64,000 nucleotides of DNA from Neofusicoccum parvum. Taxonomy: Eukaryota; Ascomycota; Dothideomycetes; Botryosphaeriales; Botryosphaeriaceae. The translations under genes and the position numbers were made by a program. Positions within the stretch are counted from its first letter, which is position 1. The number at the start of each line of letters is the position of its first letter. Below are positions 22,515-32,608 of this stretch, piece by piece. The DNA lies in assembly GCA_020912385.1 (NCBI GenBank), contig CP087214.1, positions 2,418,001-2,482,000 on the forward strand, read 5' to 3'. The notes beneath the pieces were generated by a model. It worked only from the letters and a program-made list of their open reading frames with translations. It did not search any database and was not told where the DNA came from.

Positions 22515-23597
22515 TCACTTCTTCGTAGCCAACAGAAGCACCACCGGCCACCCAATCTTGCGCTTCGCATCGGGTCCGCCCATGGCCTTCTCCAGCTCAC
22601 CATACAGGGCCTCCAGCTCCTCATCACGGCTCTCGTCCTTGCCCTCCCAGAACTTGGGCAGATTAACCTCGATGAACCGACGCACGTCGCCAGCCGTCCA
22701 CTCCGCCTGCCAGAACCCCGGATCCTCCACCTCCTCGACCATCTCGCCGTCCCGCACCGCCGAGACCGGCTCGACCTCGACCCCGCACTCGGCCAGGTCG
22801 TAGAAGTCCATCGTGCGCGACCCGTTCCACTTGCGCCGCTCGACGCGCTCCCACACGTCCGCCGGGAACGCCACGCTGTCCAGCCAGCTGTGCATCGCGC
22901 CCGTCGCGCGCAGCCACCCCTTCCTCTCCTTCTGGCCCAGCGCCGCGATCATCGGCTTGAACAGCCTGTTCACGATGCGCGCGTACACGGCGTCGCACTC
23001 GCCCGCGCTCCCGAACCCCTCCTCGCCCGCGAAGAACGGCCGCCCGTAGAACCACGCGGCAGCGACCCCGCCGCGGCGCAGCAGCCGCGCGAAGCCGTCC
23101 ACCGCGCGCTCCGCGTCCATCAGCGGGATCGCCTCGGCGCAGAACACCGCGTCCGCGGCGCCGAGCTGCTTCCCGTCGACCGCGTCCGCGACCTCCTCGC
23201 CCGTCGCCGCGTGCAGGCTGAGCCGGCCGCTGTCGACGAGGTCGCGGTGCAGGCGGCCCGCGACGGCGACGTGCGCGGCGCTGGCGTCGGACGCGATGAC
23301 GTGCGCGTACCCGAGGGTGGTGGCGAGCTCGCGGGCGACTTGGCCGGGGCCGGTGCCGATGTCGTGGGCGAGGTCGAAGGTTGGGGAGGAGGCGGCGCGG
23401 TAGGCGTTGAGGAGGGCGTAAAAGGAGGGCGAGTAGGTCGGGCGCGCGAGGAGGTAGTTAGCCCAGTAGGGCTCGTCGGTTTTGAGGGTGTCGAAGAGGT
23501 CGTGGGCGGCGGAGGTTGGGGTGGCGGTGGTGGTGGTGATGTCCTTAGTGGACGAGGCAGGGAGGTTGGCGGAGGAGGAGGCGGTCGCGGTGGCCAT
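22515..23597 (-). CDS. Class I SAM-dependent methyltransferase
   Basis: Transfers a methyl group from SAM to an unknown acceptor. A single exon of 360 residues. After a Thr/Ser/Ala-rich N-terminus of about 30 residues comes WANYLLARPTYSPSFY, then motif I DIGTGPGQVARELA (residues about 79-92), an acidic residue after the second strand (VIASDAS), and AVFCAEAIPLMD before a conserved hydrophobic strand. This layout resembles the trans-aconitate/Crg1-type fungal methyltransferases (methyltransferase_11/25 fold). Whether it acts in the cluster is inferred from position between the reductase and the P450. GC-rich, with no RIP signs. Confidence 0.88.
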   Translation of the reverse strand: MATATASSSANLPASSTKDITTTTATPTSAAHDLFDTLKTDEPYWANYLLARPTYSPSFYALLNAYRAASSPTFDLAHDIGTGPGQVARELATTLGYAHVIASDASAAHVAVAGRLHRDLVDSGRLSLHAATGEEVADAVDGKQLGAADAVFCAEAIPLMDAERAVDGFARLLRRGGVAAAWFYGRPFFAGEEGFGSAGECDAVYARIVNRLFKPMIAALGQKERKGWLRATGAMHSWLDSVAFPADVWERVERRKWNGSRTMDFYDLAECGVEVEPVSAVRDGEMVEEVEDPGFWQAEWTAGDVRRFIEVNLPKFWEGKDESRDEELEALYGELEKAMGGPDAKRKIGWPVVLLLATKK

Positions 23598-24574
23598 GGC
23601 GGGTGGTTGGTTCTGTGGGAATCTTTCTTTTTTTCTCTAGTTTTGTTTGTGTGATTGGTGTCTTTGCGCTTCAATGAAGTGAGGAAAAGCCCGAGTGGGA
23701 AGCTTTCTCTTCACAGAATAAATGTCTCTTCAGCTCTGTTCTGAATGACGATGCGTTGAGAGGCGGCAGGCTCTGGAGGGCTCTGATATAGGGAATACGG
23801 GCGTTGTACGAGGGATTCACGGCAGACGGCCGTAGTACTCCTCCCGATCTACTCACAGACCCATGGGACGGGGTACTTTCCGTCGCCGTGTGCCGTACCT
23901 TGTCGTACGGCTTCCCAACCCTTCATGCCGAGATTTTTCGTAGAAGTTGATCGGCCGAAGAAGATCTGCCAGTGTTTGCACGACCGGGCAAGCGGCTGTT
24001 GCGGAACTCCGGATCGGCCGCCGTGGTACACCGTGGAATCCTTCCCCCACGCGCCTTCCTTCACACCGAGAGCCGAGAAGGTCTCCTTTGCCGATCGAGC
24101 TGACATTTCCTTCTCCACGGCGGGGAGCTGCCGTATGGTTGGGAATTCGAAGATCTCGGTACCGTTGGTCACGTCTTATCAGGAGGCAACCTGTGCTTGC
24201 CCTATTAGGATCACTACTGTGGTGATGTCTTGATAAAGTGAGACAATTGCATCGGACATGGAGACAGTGATCTTAAGTCCGGGTGGCAAGAGCCCTCGTG
24301 TGACGATTGGATGTAAAACATTTTGATCTTTTCTGCAGAGGTGATGCGGCTATCTGGAAAACTGTCTCGTCTCTTTAAGCGTCTTGCTTCGTGTGGTAGA
24401 TGCTTCACAGCTTTGATCCTCTGCCCTTTTGAGTGGTAGATTTAGCCTTCTAGTGTCAGACGAAAGAGAGTAGTTGCCATGGACTGCATTAAAGTGCCAC
24501 CGTAGATGTGCGTGCAATGGAAATGAATAGGTGCCCATAACCCGGAGTAACGTCCAAATTAACCACTAATACTA
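23598..24574. other. Intergenic region upstream of the methyltransferase
   Basis: Nearly 1 kb between the P450 end and the methyltransferase start. It should carry the methyltransferase promoter. No gene is supported; small frames at 23,850-24,230 show no motif. Confidence 0.45.
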
Positions 24575-26434
24575 CTATAACTCTCGTCTGGTAATATGAA
24601 CACGAAGATCCTTCTGTTTGACAAAGAAAATATTCTGTGTCTGCAAGCCGGCATCCTTCTCCACGAGCTCAAAGTCAAAGTTACGCAGCAAGTCAGGGAT
24701 CAACGTGGACAATTCGATCATGCCGATGTTCTTTCCCAAGCAGCCGCGGGCACCAGCGCCGAACTGTGCAGAGCATATTATCAATACCAAACGTCCTAAG
24801 AACCTCAAAAGATAGCCAAAGACGTACCGTAAGGAGGTGTTTCTCCATGTTCGATACCTTTTCCTTGTCGCCTAGCCACCGCTCCGGGCGGAACACTTCT
24901 GCATCCTCACCGAAGACCTCTTTGTTCAAATGAACAACCCAAGGATTCATTCCCAGGACAGTCTGGTTGATCATTAATCAGAAATTTGCCATTGTGTTTC
25001 AGCTTAGTGGACGGGACCATCTTTTCTCACCTTCTCATGGAAATGGATGCCACAGACTTCAGCACCACCTTTCGGCACGCTCCTCGGGAGGGGGATACCT
25101 GCCGGGGGATGCAGTCTCATACCCTCCTGGATGACAGCCTGCAAGTATGGCATGCTTTGGCCTTTGAGATACGGGATGCGGGCCGATGGAGAGATTTCTC
25201 CAGCCAATGTCTTTTCCTTGATCTCCCGGCGAACCTTGTTTCCAAATACAGGGTCAGCGGACGCTTGGAAGTCCTCAAGTCGAAGACGTAGAAATGAACG
25301 GAACATCATGGCACACAAACCTTCTCCATCACCGACGGGCTCTTGATCAAATACCACAGGATCGCCGTCAGGGCAATACTTGTCGAATCACTCCCGGCCG
25401 CAACATTGGTCGCGCAGATGATCAACATGTCAATGTAGGAGAAGTTCGCCGGATCGGCCTCGTGCAGGCGCAGCATGCGGGCGAGGAAGCCGTCGCGGTC
25501 GCCCGGCAGCTTGCCGCTCCTCCCCGCCTCGATCTGTCGCGCCGACGCGTCGAACAGGCCCTTCATGCCGTTCTTGCCCAGCCGCTTGACCAACGCGAAC
25601 AGCGCGCGGTGCAGCTCCGGATAGATTCCGACGTGCGTGAGGTAGATCAGCGACGCGTGCGACGAGTGCAACAGGTCGAACTGGTCCTCGCCCGCATCGA
25701 GGAAGCCGAAGCGCGCGGCGATGGTCACTGCGCCCATGACGTCGAAGGTGTAGCATTGCAGCCAGCGTTGCAGGTCGACGGCCTCGCCGGTTCTGCGCGG
25801 TCACTTCAGTATTTCTCCTCCCACCCCCCGCGTTTTGATCGAACACATGTGGCACCGGATGTATAAACTCACCGTGCGAACTCCTCAAACTTGCCCAGAA
25901 GAACCTCGATGCACTCCTGCATGGAATCATCGATTTTAAGCATCGACGTCATCGAGTATAAGCCCGCAACCTTTTTGCGGAACGCCGCGTGAGCTTTTGG
26001 ATCGCGTTCGGAGAACAGGTCCGCGATTGGCGCATCCGGGTTGCGCGTGGCATCGTAGTACGGGCTTTTGATGAACGCGGTGCCGTGGCCGTAGATGGGC
26101 TTGACAGCGGCGGGATCGCTGAGAGAGTATTCTCCCGGGGCGATGCGAACAATCGGTCCTAATCGTCCGCGTGTGTTAGTTGCAATGCAAAAAAAACATA
26201 TAGAAAATCCTCTGGTATCATACCGTATTTCCTGTGCAATTCGATGTTCGTCTTATGGAAATCGCCACGCCAGTAGCTGTGTAGCTTCCACAGTCGAGTA
26301 AATCGTGCCAGCTGGGGTCCGGGAAGTGATCGCAGTGGGTCAAGTGCGGCTCTATAAAGTGACCTTGAGAGGAAGAAGCTGATTAGCAGACCAAGGATCG
26401 CTAGTAGTATGGCGGAGAAACTAGAAGGCATCAT
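24575..26434 (-). CDS. Cytochrome P450 monooxygenase
   Basis: ER-bound haem monooxygenase, likely oxidising the polyketide. Six exons: 26434-26224, 26158-25873, 25792-25321, 25234-25031, 24962-24828 and 24763-24575, giving 498 residues; all five introns are GT-AG (64-86 bp). An N-terminal membrane anchor (ILLAILGLLISFFL) precedes the proline hinge RSLPGPQLARFT. The I-helix reads NVAAGSDSTS, the ExxR-containing K-helix QEGMRLHPP, the PERW motif FRPERWLGD, and the haem loop FGAGARGCLG with the cysteine ligand. It resembles the pisatin-demethylase-like and benzoate-hydroxylase-like fungal families. This is the last gene before repeat-rich DNA begins. Confidence 0.93.
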
Positions 26435-26627
26435 GGCTGATCGTTTCTACAATTGTCGGAACTAACGTTGATCAGATTCCTAAGAACAAGGAGGGAAAAC
26501 AAGATTGCCTTCCTATTTACCTCGGGCTTCGGGTGCCCCAGCGTTATATATTATCGGAGATCCAATCGGACTTGAATACCATTCAATTCCGAAGGCCGAG
26601 TAGTCGATATTTTTAGACCGTTTATTA

Positions 26628-27230
26628 CTAATTATACCTCGGACAGCATAGCCGCGTCAGGAAGTCTTTATCTTTATCTTCATCCTCATTATTGTCTTCG
26701 TCTAGGTCGTTCTTCGGCGGCTACGGTGGCTGTTCCTTACGCCTTTCAATCGAGGTTCCGGCGTTCATCTTCTTAGTTACGGATTTTCTCGCACTTTCAG
26801 TGACTTCAGTACGCCAACGCCTCATTGCTCGCTTAACTTGAGCTGTGGCAGAGCCATCCGCATCCACAGCTCGGATATGTTTCTAATGAGTCCTCTCATC
26901 TGGATTAAGACCCTCCAGGTCGCACAGATATTTGAAATCCTACTACGCAGCCCTGTCTGTCTCTTCGAAGTGCCTCTTTCGTAGTTTTACAGAACGGTAA
27001 GCTTTCTCGTTCTCCAGTTCGGCGATGCTTTTGCCTTACTTCCCTGCGGCCTCTCTCATCTGTTCTTTTCGCTCGTAACCAAGGGCTGTTTGGAAAGCAT
27101 TTACGATCTGGCGACCATTCTATATTTTCATATCTGGGTCGTCTTGAGAGAAGGATTTTCGTTTCGACTGTTGTTTCCACATACCCGGGAGCTTCGTTTG
27201 CCTTGTTCTTTTGGTTCTCCCTTTTGATTT
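26628..27230 (-). pseudogene. Degraded reading frame of unknown identity
   Basis: On the minus strand one frame stays protein-like for about 200 codons but is broken almost only by TAG, including a TAG-TAG pair. It contains KSIAELENEKAYRS, KYLCDLEGLNPDERTH and AVDADGSATAQVKRAMRRWR, then an Asp/Glu/Lys-rich tail ending at 26,628. TAG stops can arise from CAG or TGG by RIP. I do not recognise the protein; it may be the C-terminal part of a repeated hypothetical gene or of a transposon. It marks the boundary between the cluster and the repeats. Confidence 0.5.
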
Positions 27231-27551
27231 TGCTCCATGAATTCTCCTAGATCTGTCTAGTTAACGTGAGGTGCGGATAGTAGAGTTGGATATAGATACG
27301 CGATCGAAATGCCACATCAAACGTACCAACCCGGTTGGCTATGAGGAATAAAATACTCGTAGATAGTCCGCAGCGTAACGGAAGATGAAGGGAGACAGCC
27401 GTATTATACCAGCGCACCGCCACACCTCTCCCATAGCACCGTCACCGCGCCCATCGCCATCTACACCCTATTCGACCCGCTCCCGGGTCTCGCTGCGTCG
27501 TATATTTATATTCCCCCTATCTAATAATGGTTGTATTTATAGTAATTGTAA

Positions 27552-27925
27552 AAAAAGGGAGTCAAAGCAGCAACAGACTGGTTCTTATGCCTAGGGCTGC
27601 TCAAGCAGTTTAGCCTGGTCAGGGAATTAATCCAGGAGGACAGCCAGGAAGAGGAACCAGGAGGACCACCAGGACTACTCGGACCCGGACAACTACGAGG
27701 ATAAGGGCTGAAGGGATAGGGCTAGTAGGTGAATGTAGGGCTGCTACAGCAGCCGCTACCGGTAAGAAGGGAAAACAGAACCAGAATTGGACATCATACC
27801 TAGATCGAGAGGAGGGGTTTTTGCCAGGCGAAAAGGTTTTCCCCCTCGTGTAAAATAACTACAGATAGCCAACCCCGCATGGACCCGTAAGGGAGCTATA
27901 TCGGGAAGAAATGAATTTATCTATC
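27552..27925 (+). mobile_element. 5'-truncated LINE copy with 14-bp target duplication
   Basis: These 374 bp match the 3' end of the full LINE (54,596-54,978), including the last 60 or so codons of its second reading frame, its TAA stop, the 3' UTR and a short ATCT tail. It is flanked by the 14-bp direct repeat TATAGTAATTGTAA (27,538-27,551 and 27,926-27,939). Where the long copy has TAG, this fragment has CAG, so it is less RIPed. Short fragments often escape RIP. Confidence 0.9.
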
Positions 27926-27934
27926 TATAGTAAT

Positions 27935-28166
27935 TGTAACGGAGTGCCTTCTACTACACGACTTCGGAGTCGTCGGGTAGGAGTTGGGTAACCGAAGGGT
28001 TTACCTTGAGGACAAGAGTGGGTTGTGACGATTTAGACCGTCAACATCTCATTCTCCAGGTAACAGGGAGGTGTGACGATTCAGACCGCCAACATCTCAC
28101 TCTCTAGGTAAGAAAGGAGTGTTAGCGCCAAGCCCTTCTACAGGTCGACAGGATTGAGCAGGTCGA
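27935..28166 (-). repeat. Partial gypsy-B-type LTR plus a duplicated 48-bp motif
   Basis: From 27,935 (TGTAACGGAG...) about 90 bp match one end of the gypsy-B LTR in minus orientation. Downstream, two imperfect copies of a 48-bp unit beginning TGTGACGATT are present at 28,025-28,072 and 28,073-28,120. The similarity to the gypsy-B LTR ends near 28,022, so this is either a truncated LTR or a different subfamily. Confidence 0.55.
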
Positions 28167-28612
28167 TGTTACGAACCCCAGTCCGATAGAGATGAGGAAA
28201 GACGAGAAGCGCGGACAACGGGCGCAAGAATAAACGCCAAGGAAGACATCACGTGCTGTACCACGTGCGGCTCCACAAGGACCCACATTGGATCAGAACA
28301 GATCCAACCCTCAAATCCATAAGGGCCATCCAACCCTCATATCCACGAGGACCATCCAGATTATCATAGCTTTCCTACAGTATATAAGCACACTCACTTA
28401 GCTAGATACTTGACCCTTTATAGTCAACTCAAAGTAGCAATCTCATTCATTGCTAGTAACGAGTCTTATCACGTGTATTCTAGTCCTTATATAAATATCC
28501 TACTTCTCTCCTCGCTTATCCTTACCCACTCTTATCCTTAAGGTAAACCCTTCGGTTACTCAACTCCTACCTGACGACTCTGAAGTTGAGTAGTAGAAGG
28601 CACTCCGTTATA
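28167..28612 (+). repeat. Solo LTR of gypsy-B family
   Basis: Runs from TGTTACGAACCCC to GGCACTCCGTTATA, 446 bp, and matches in reverse complement the LTR at 31,164-31,635. No internal region in this orientation adjoins it. It is flanked by GTCGA on the left and GTCAA on the right, a 5-bp target duplication that differs by one G-to-A transition. Confidence 0.75.
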
Positions 28613-28684
28613 GTCAACCTATAGAAGACTAAGCCTAATCGAACTAAGACTCTTATCTGAGATAAAATATCTAAGATATAGGAT

Positions 28685-28806
28685 TATTAGAGTCTAGAGC
28701 CTTAAGAGAAGCCTTAAAGGATTATTAATAGATTATATAATACTAAGTTTAAGTTATTTTCTTCTTTTACTTTCTTTTCTTCTCTTCTTAAGTCTTAGCT
28801 TAACGT
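28685..28806 (+). repeat. Truncated, RIPed gypsy-A LTR fragment (inverted relative to the main copies)
   Basis: Matches the reverse complement of the first two thirds of the gypsy-A LTR, from TATTAGAGTC to AGTCTTAGCTTAACGTATA, with many C-to-T and G-to-A changes. The rest is missing; the next bases are the tail of a LINE copy. Confidence 0.75.
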
Positions 28807-30198
28807 ATATAGATAGATAGATAAATTTATTTCTTCCTAATATAGCTCTCTTACGGGTCTATATAGGGCTGGCTATCTATAATTATTTTATATAAGGGGG
28901 AAAACTATATTTACTAGGTAAAAATTTCTTTTTTCTACTTAGGTATATCTTCCTCTCCTTATTTCGTTTTTCTTGTTTATTAGTAGTGGCTGCTGTAGTA
29001 GCCCTTTATTTAATTACTAGTATATTCTTTTAGTCTTTATACCGGTTCTTCTAGTAGTCCTTCTAGTAGTCCTCCTAATAGTCTTCCTAGTAATCCTCCT
29101 AGTAGTCCTCCTAGAGTATTTCCCTAGCTAGGCTGAACTAGTTTAGAAGCCTCGTATATAGGAACTATACTATTACTACCTTAATCTCCTTCTTTATAGA
29201 GAGGAGGAAGTAGTAGTCTATAGTTTCTACCTCTTATAGTATCTATACCCTTTCCTACTAGAAGTAGTAGTAGAAGAGAAGAATATACTTTAGGGTCTAT
29301 CTCTACTACCCGTATAGATATACTAGGCTAGGGTGTCCTAGTATCTTATATCTAAAAAGAAAGTCCTCTAGTCTAATATTCTCTATATATAGTAGGATAG
29401 TAATTATACTAAGTGGTTTAGATAGCTTCTTATATAGGTCTCTAAGCCTTAGGGTCTAGTCTATATTTATAGCTACTAGTTTCTTTCTTCTTTCTTAATT
29501 AATATACGTGGTCTATTACTCCCTCTATATTTCCTTAAATACTATATAGATTCTAGCTTTCTTAGGGAGTTTTCTAGTATTAGGTTTACTACTTTCTATA
29601 AGGGAGTTAATTCTCTTATAAAGTCGTACTCTCCTAGCTAGGCTAGCTATATTCTTAGCCTTTAGTACCGCTTTAGCTATATTCTTAATATCCTAGTATG
29701 TCCTCTCTATTACTTTAGCTACCGGATTCTCCTTAGCGTAGAGTACCTAGGTGAGGGTAAGTTTATCTAGATATAGTAGAAGAGGAGGGATTCCTATTTT
29801 ATATTCTAGGACTTTAGTATTAGTAGATTTATACGCTCTAGAGATATTATAGAGGCACGTATTCTAGATCTTTTCTAGTGGTTTACTTACTATTTTACGC
29901 TATCCTAGGGTTTCCTCTAGGGTATGCTACACCCTATAGTCGTAGGTAAGGACTGGCCTAACTACTACTATATAGATATATCGAGCTTTTGCGAAAGAGG
30001 CCCTCTAGGTGGATACTATAAGCCTAGATAGAGAGGTATACTATTTAATAGCCTTTATAGTAGTTTCTTTTATATAGGGTTCCTATCGTAGTTTACTATC
30101 TACGTGAATTTCTAGGATCTTTACTATTGGTTCTAGTTTTCCTCTAAATCCTAGGATGTAGATTTTTATATTTATATTAAATTTCTTTAGCCTTTGTT
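28807..30198 (-). mobile_element. 5'-truncated, heavily RIPed LINE copy
   Basis: Reverse complement of the LINE 3' part. It starts with the GATA/TATC tail and UTR at 28,807 and continues into the C-terminal half of the second reading frame, to the segment corresponding to about 53,617 in the long copy. The coding frame is riddled with transition-derived stops. The 5' end falls near 30,198, typical of incomplete reverse transcription. Confidence 0.8.
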
Positions 30199-31163
30199 AA
30201 ATAAACAGCCTAAGGGCTACTACACCTAGGTGGATTTCAGCTATAGAGCGAGTTGGTTTCCTAGAGAAGCAATCCAGTTAGAAAACTAAAGGTCTAAAAA
30301 GAACTAGATTAGTAAGAGCCAATTAGGGTTTAGTATAGTACGTAACGCACACGTATATCTTCTATATACGGCTAATAGGTAGAAGAATTAAACGACTTAT
30401 TATAGACTATCTCTATACCGCTGCTATGAACCCTTATTATTTAATAGGTTATAAGCCTAGGTTCGTATACCTACTAGAGTAGTCTAAGCGTTCCCGCTAG
30501 GTGTTAGATCCCGTAAATATCTATATAAAAGACGTGTTGCCTCTATAATTAATCTATACGCAACCTAGTACCGGTAGCTGAATACGGTCTCTATTAGTTA
30601 GAGAAAATTAGTAGTGCGATTAGTTTATATAACTTAAGGAAGCTATATCCTTAGGTCTAGGCTTACGCTAGAAGAAGTAGTACTTAAGCGTCTATTATTA
30701 TCCTACTAGGAGTAGACGTTTTCTTTTCACCGATAACTACTTAGCTACGTCCCGGTATTAACCACGTGGCCTTATTAAGTAAAATTTACAATTTATATAA
30801 CTACTATTTAATACGACCCTTGAAGTTCTATATATAGAACCTGATCGACCGTAGTACACTTATTTCACTATATTTATATTATTCTATCTACTTCTATTTA
30901 ATATAGACCCTTCTAACTCTTTTACTAAGCGTCGCCCCGTTCTAATCCTCTTAAGACAAAATAAGGATGCCTGGTTTTCGCTAATAAAGGAATAGCTAGA
31001 AGGTAAAGGTCTTTTCTATACTATTACTAATATTAATAATCCCTCTACGCCTAACAGCCAGCTCCCTACTGGATTTAAAAGCGCTAAGGACGATATAAGG
31101 ACTCGATATTAGTTGAAAATTTATATTAATAAAGATAATACTAAAAGGGTACGAGATTTAGAC
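30199..31163 (+). pseudogene. RIPed relic with copia-gag-like reading frame
   Basis: The last 300 bp on the plus strand can be read, with TAG stops, as a protein containing RRPVLILLRQNKDAWFSLI and a following GLFYTI segment. This resembles the N-terminal part of Ty1/copia gag (UBN2-like: KLxxxNYxxWxxxI...LWxxI). The first 600 bp are too decayed to assign; they may be the LTR or leader of that element. It is cut at 31,163 by the gypsy-B LTR. Confidence 0.4.
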
Positions 31164-31635
31164 TATAACGGAGTACCTTCTGCTACTCGACTTTAGAGTC
31201 GTCGGGTAGGAGTTGGGTAACCGAAGGGTTTACCTTAAGGATAAGAGTAGGTAAGGATAAGCGAGGAGAGAAGTAGAATATTTATATAAGGACTAGAATA
31301 TACGTAATAAGACTCGTTACTAGTAATAAGTGAGATTACTACTTTAAGTTAACTATAAAGGGTTAAGTATCTAGCTAAGTGAGTGTGCTTATATACTATA
31401 GGAAAGCTATAACAATCTAGATACCCCTTATAGATATAGGGGTTGGATGGCCCTTATAGATATAAGGGTTAGATGGCCCTTATAGATTTAAGGGTTAGAT
31501 CTGTTCTGATCTAATATAGGTCCTTATAGAGCCGTATATAGTATAGTACGTAATGTCTTCCTTAGCGTTTATTCTTACGCCTATTATTCGCGCTTCCCGT
31601 CTTCCCTTACTTTCGTTAGACTAGGGTTCGTAATA
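31164..31635 (-). repeat. Gypsy-B 3' LTR
   Basis: 472 bp from TATAACGGAG to GGTTCGTAATA. These are the RIPed forms of TGTAACGG... and ...GTAACA, so the original LTR had TG...CA ends. It matches the solo LTR at 28,167-28,612 in reverse complement. Confidence 0.8.
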
Positions 31636-31737
31636 CTACCCCCCTCTTAAGGATCGTCGGCCCGATAATTTTCCTATAGGGTTATATCTTTCTATCTATA
31701 GGTTTCTTCTTTCTCTTACTCCCTATGTTCCTTCGCC

Positions 31738-32508
31738 ATGTCTAAGCGTAAGCGTATTAACTAGAAGGCTGAACGAGAGTCTTTAGCTGTAAAGATTAAT
31801 CTTTTTAGTAAAGTAATACTAGTTCCCTGTAGTGCTTGCCTCCTCGCGAATGTGAAGCGTAAGGTAGGTACGCCTAAGGTTATTTACTAGATGGATCTTA
31901 GTTATAACCGTTATAGCGAGTGTGCTCGTAGGGGTTTAACCGCCTATAATAGGAGCGGTTTAGAGGATTTAGACTATTTATTTCTCTCCTTCTTTTAGTT
32001 GGCCTTTTTATTAATTTTCCTAGTTTCCCGATTGAAGCGCGCTATCGATAAGGCTAAGGCCGAGGAGTAGATGATTCTTAATCTACTTTAGAGGAATATA
32101 AGTCGATTATAGCGTGTATAGAAACAACGGGAATTACTAAAGCGGCGTGGTAGCTTGATAATTTCTAAGAAGGCTTAGACTATCGAGGAGTTAGAAGAGT
32201 TAGCTCGGTTAGAGGATACTATAGAGGCTAGGAATATTATTAACCCTAAGGATACTGAGGAGGGGCGATCGCTAAAGTGTTTATATAGCGCATCCTTAGC
32301 TAATACCGTTACGGGTCTATCCCGGTCCGTTGGGTCTCCTAGGGCTGGTTCTAGTACTATACCGCCTAAGGGTTCTAAGCTAGTTAATTAGGCGCAGTAG
32401 TCTCCGCTTCCTAAGTATAGTCCCGTCTATTTTAAGGATTACGTTCCCTTCGAGTATTCTAAGACGGCGGTAGTGGGCGTTCTAGGTTTTAATAGTAGAA
32501 CTTATTAA
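31738..32508 (+). pseudogene. Antisense extra reading frame inside gypsy-B, next to its 3' LTR
   Basis: A plus-strand frame from ATG at 31,738 to TAA at 32,506-32,508, about 256 codons, broken only by about ten TAG codons and no internal TAA or TGA. It starts MSKRKRIN and has CSAC and CSECARRG pairs (possible Cys4 zinc site) about 45 residues apart, then a helical, Lys/Glu-rich segment and a Ser/Pro-rich C-terminus (SRSVGSPRAGSS). It is antisense to gypsy-B pol and its end overlaps the end of the chromodomain reading. Function unknown. The stop pattern argues that it was a true coding frame before RIP. Confidence 0.55.
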
Positions 32509-32608
32509 TGAGTTCCCTATATCTATTATAGTTTTCTAGTAGTTCCTAGGTATTATCCCAATCTCCTTCCTACTAGAGGAGGTATTTAAACTAACCGTTA
32601 ATGTAGCT

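Noticed and set aside
27385..27594. 69-codon plus-strand frame
   Set aside because: It runs across the junction into the truncated LINE and has no motif.
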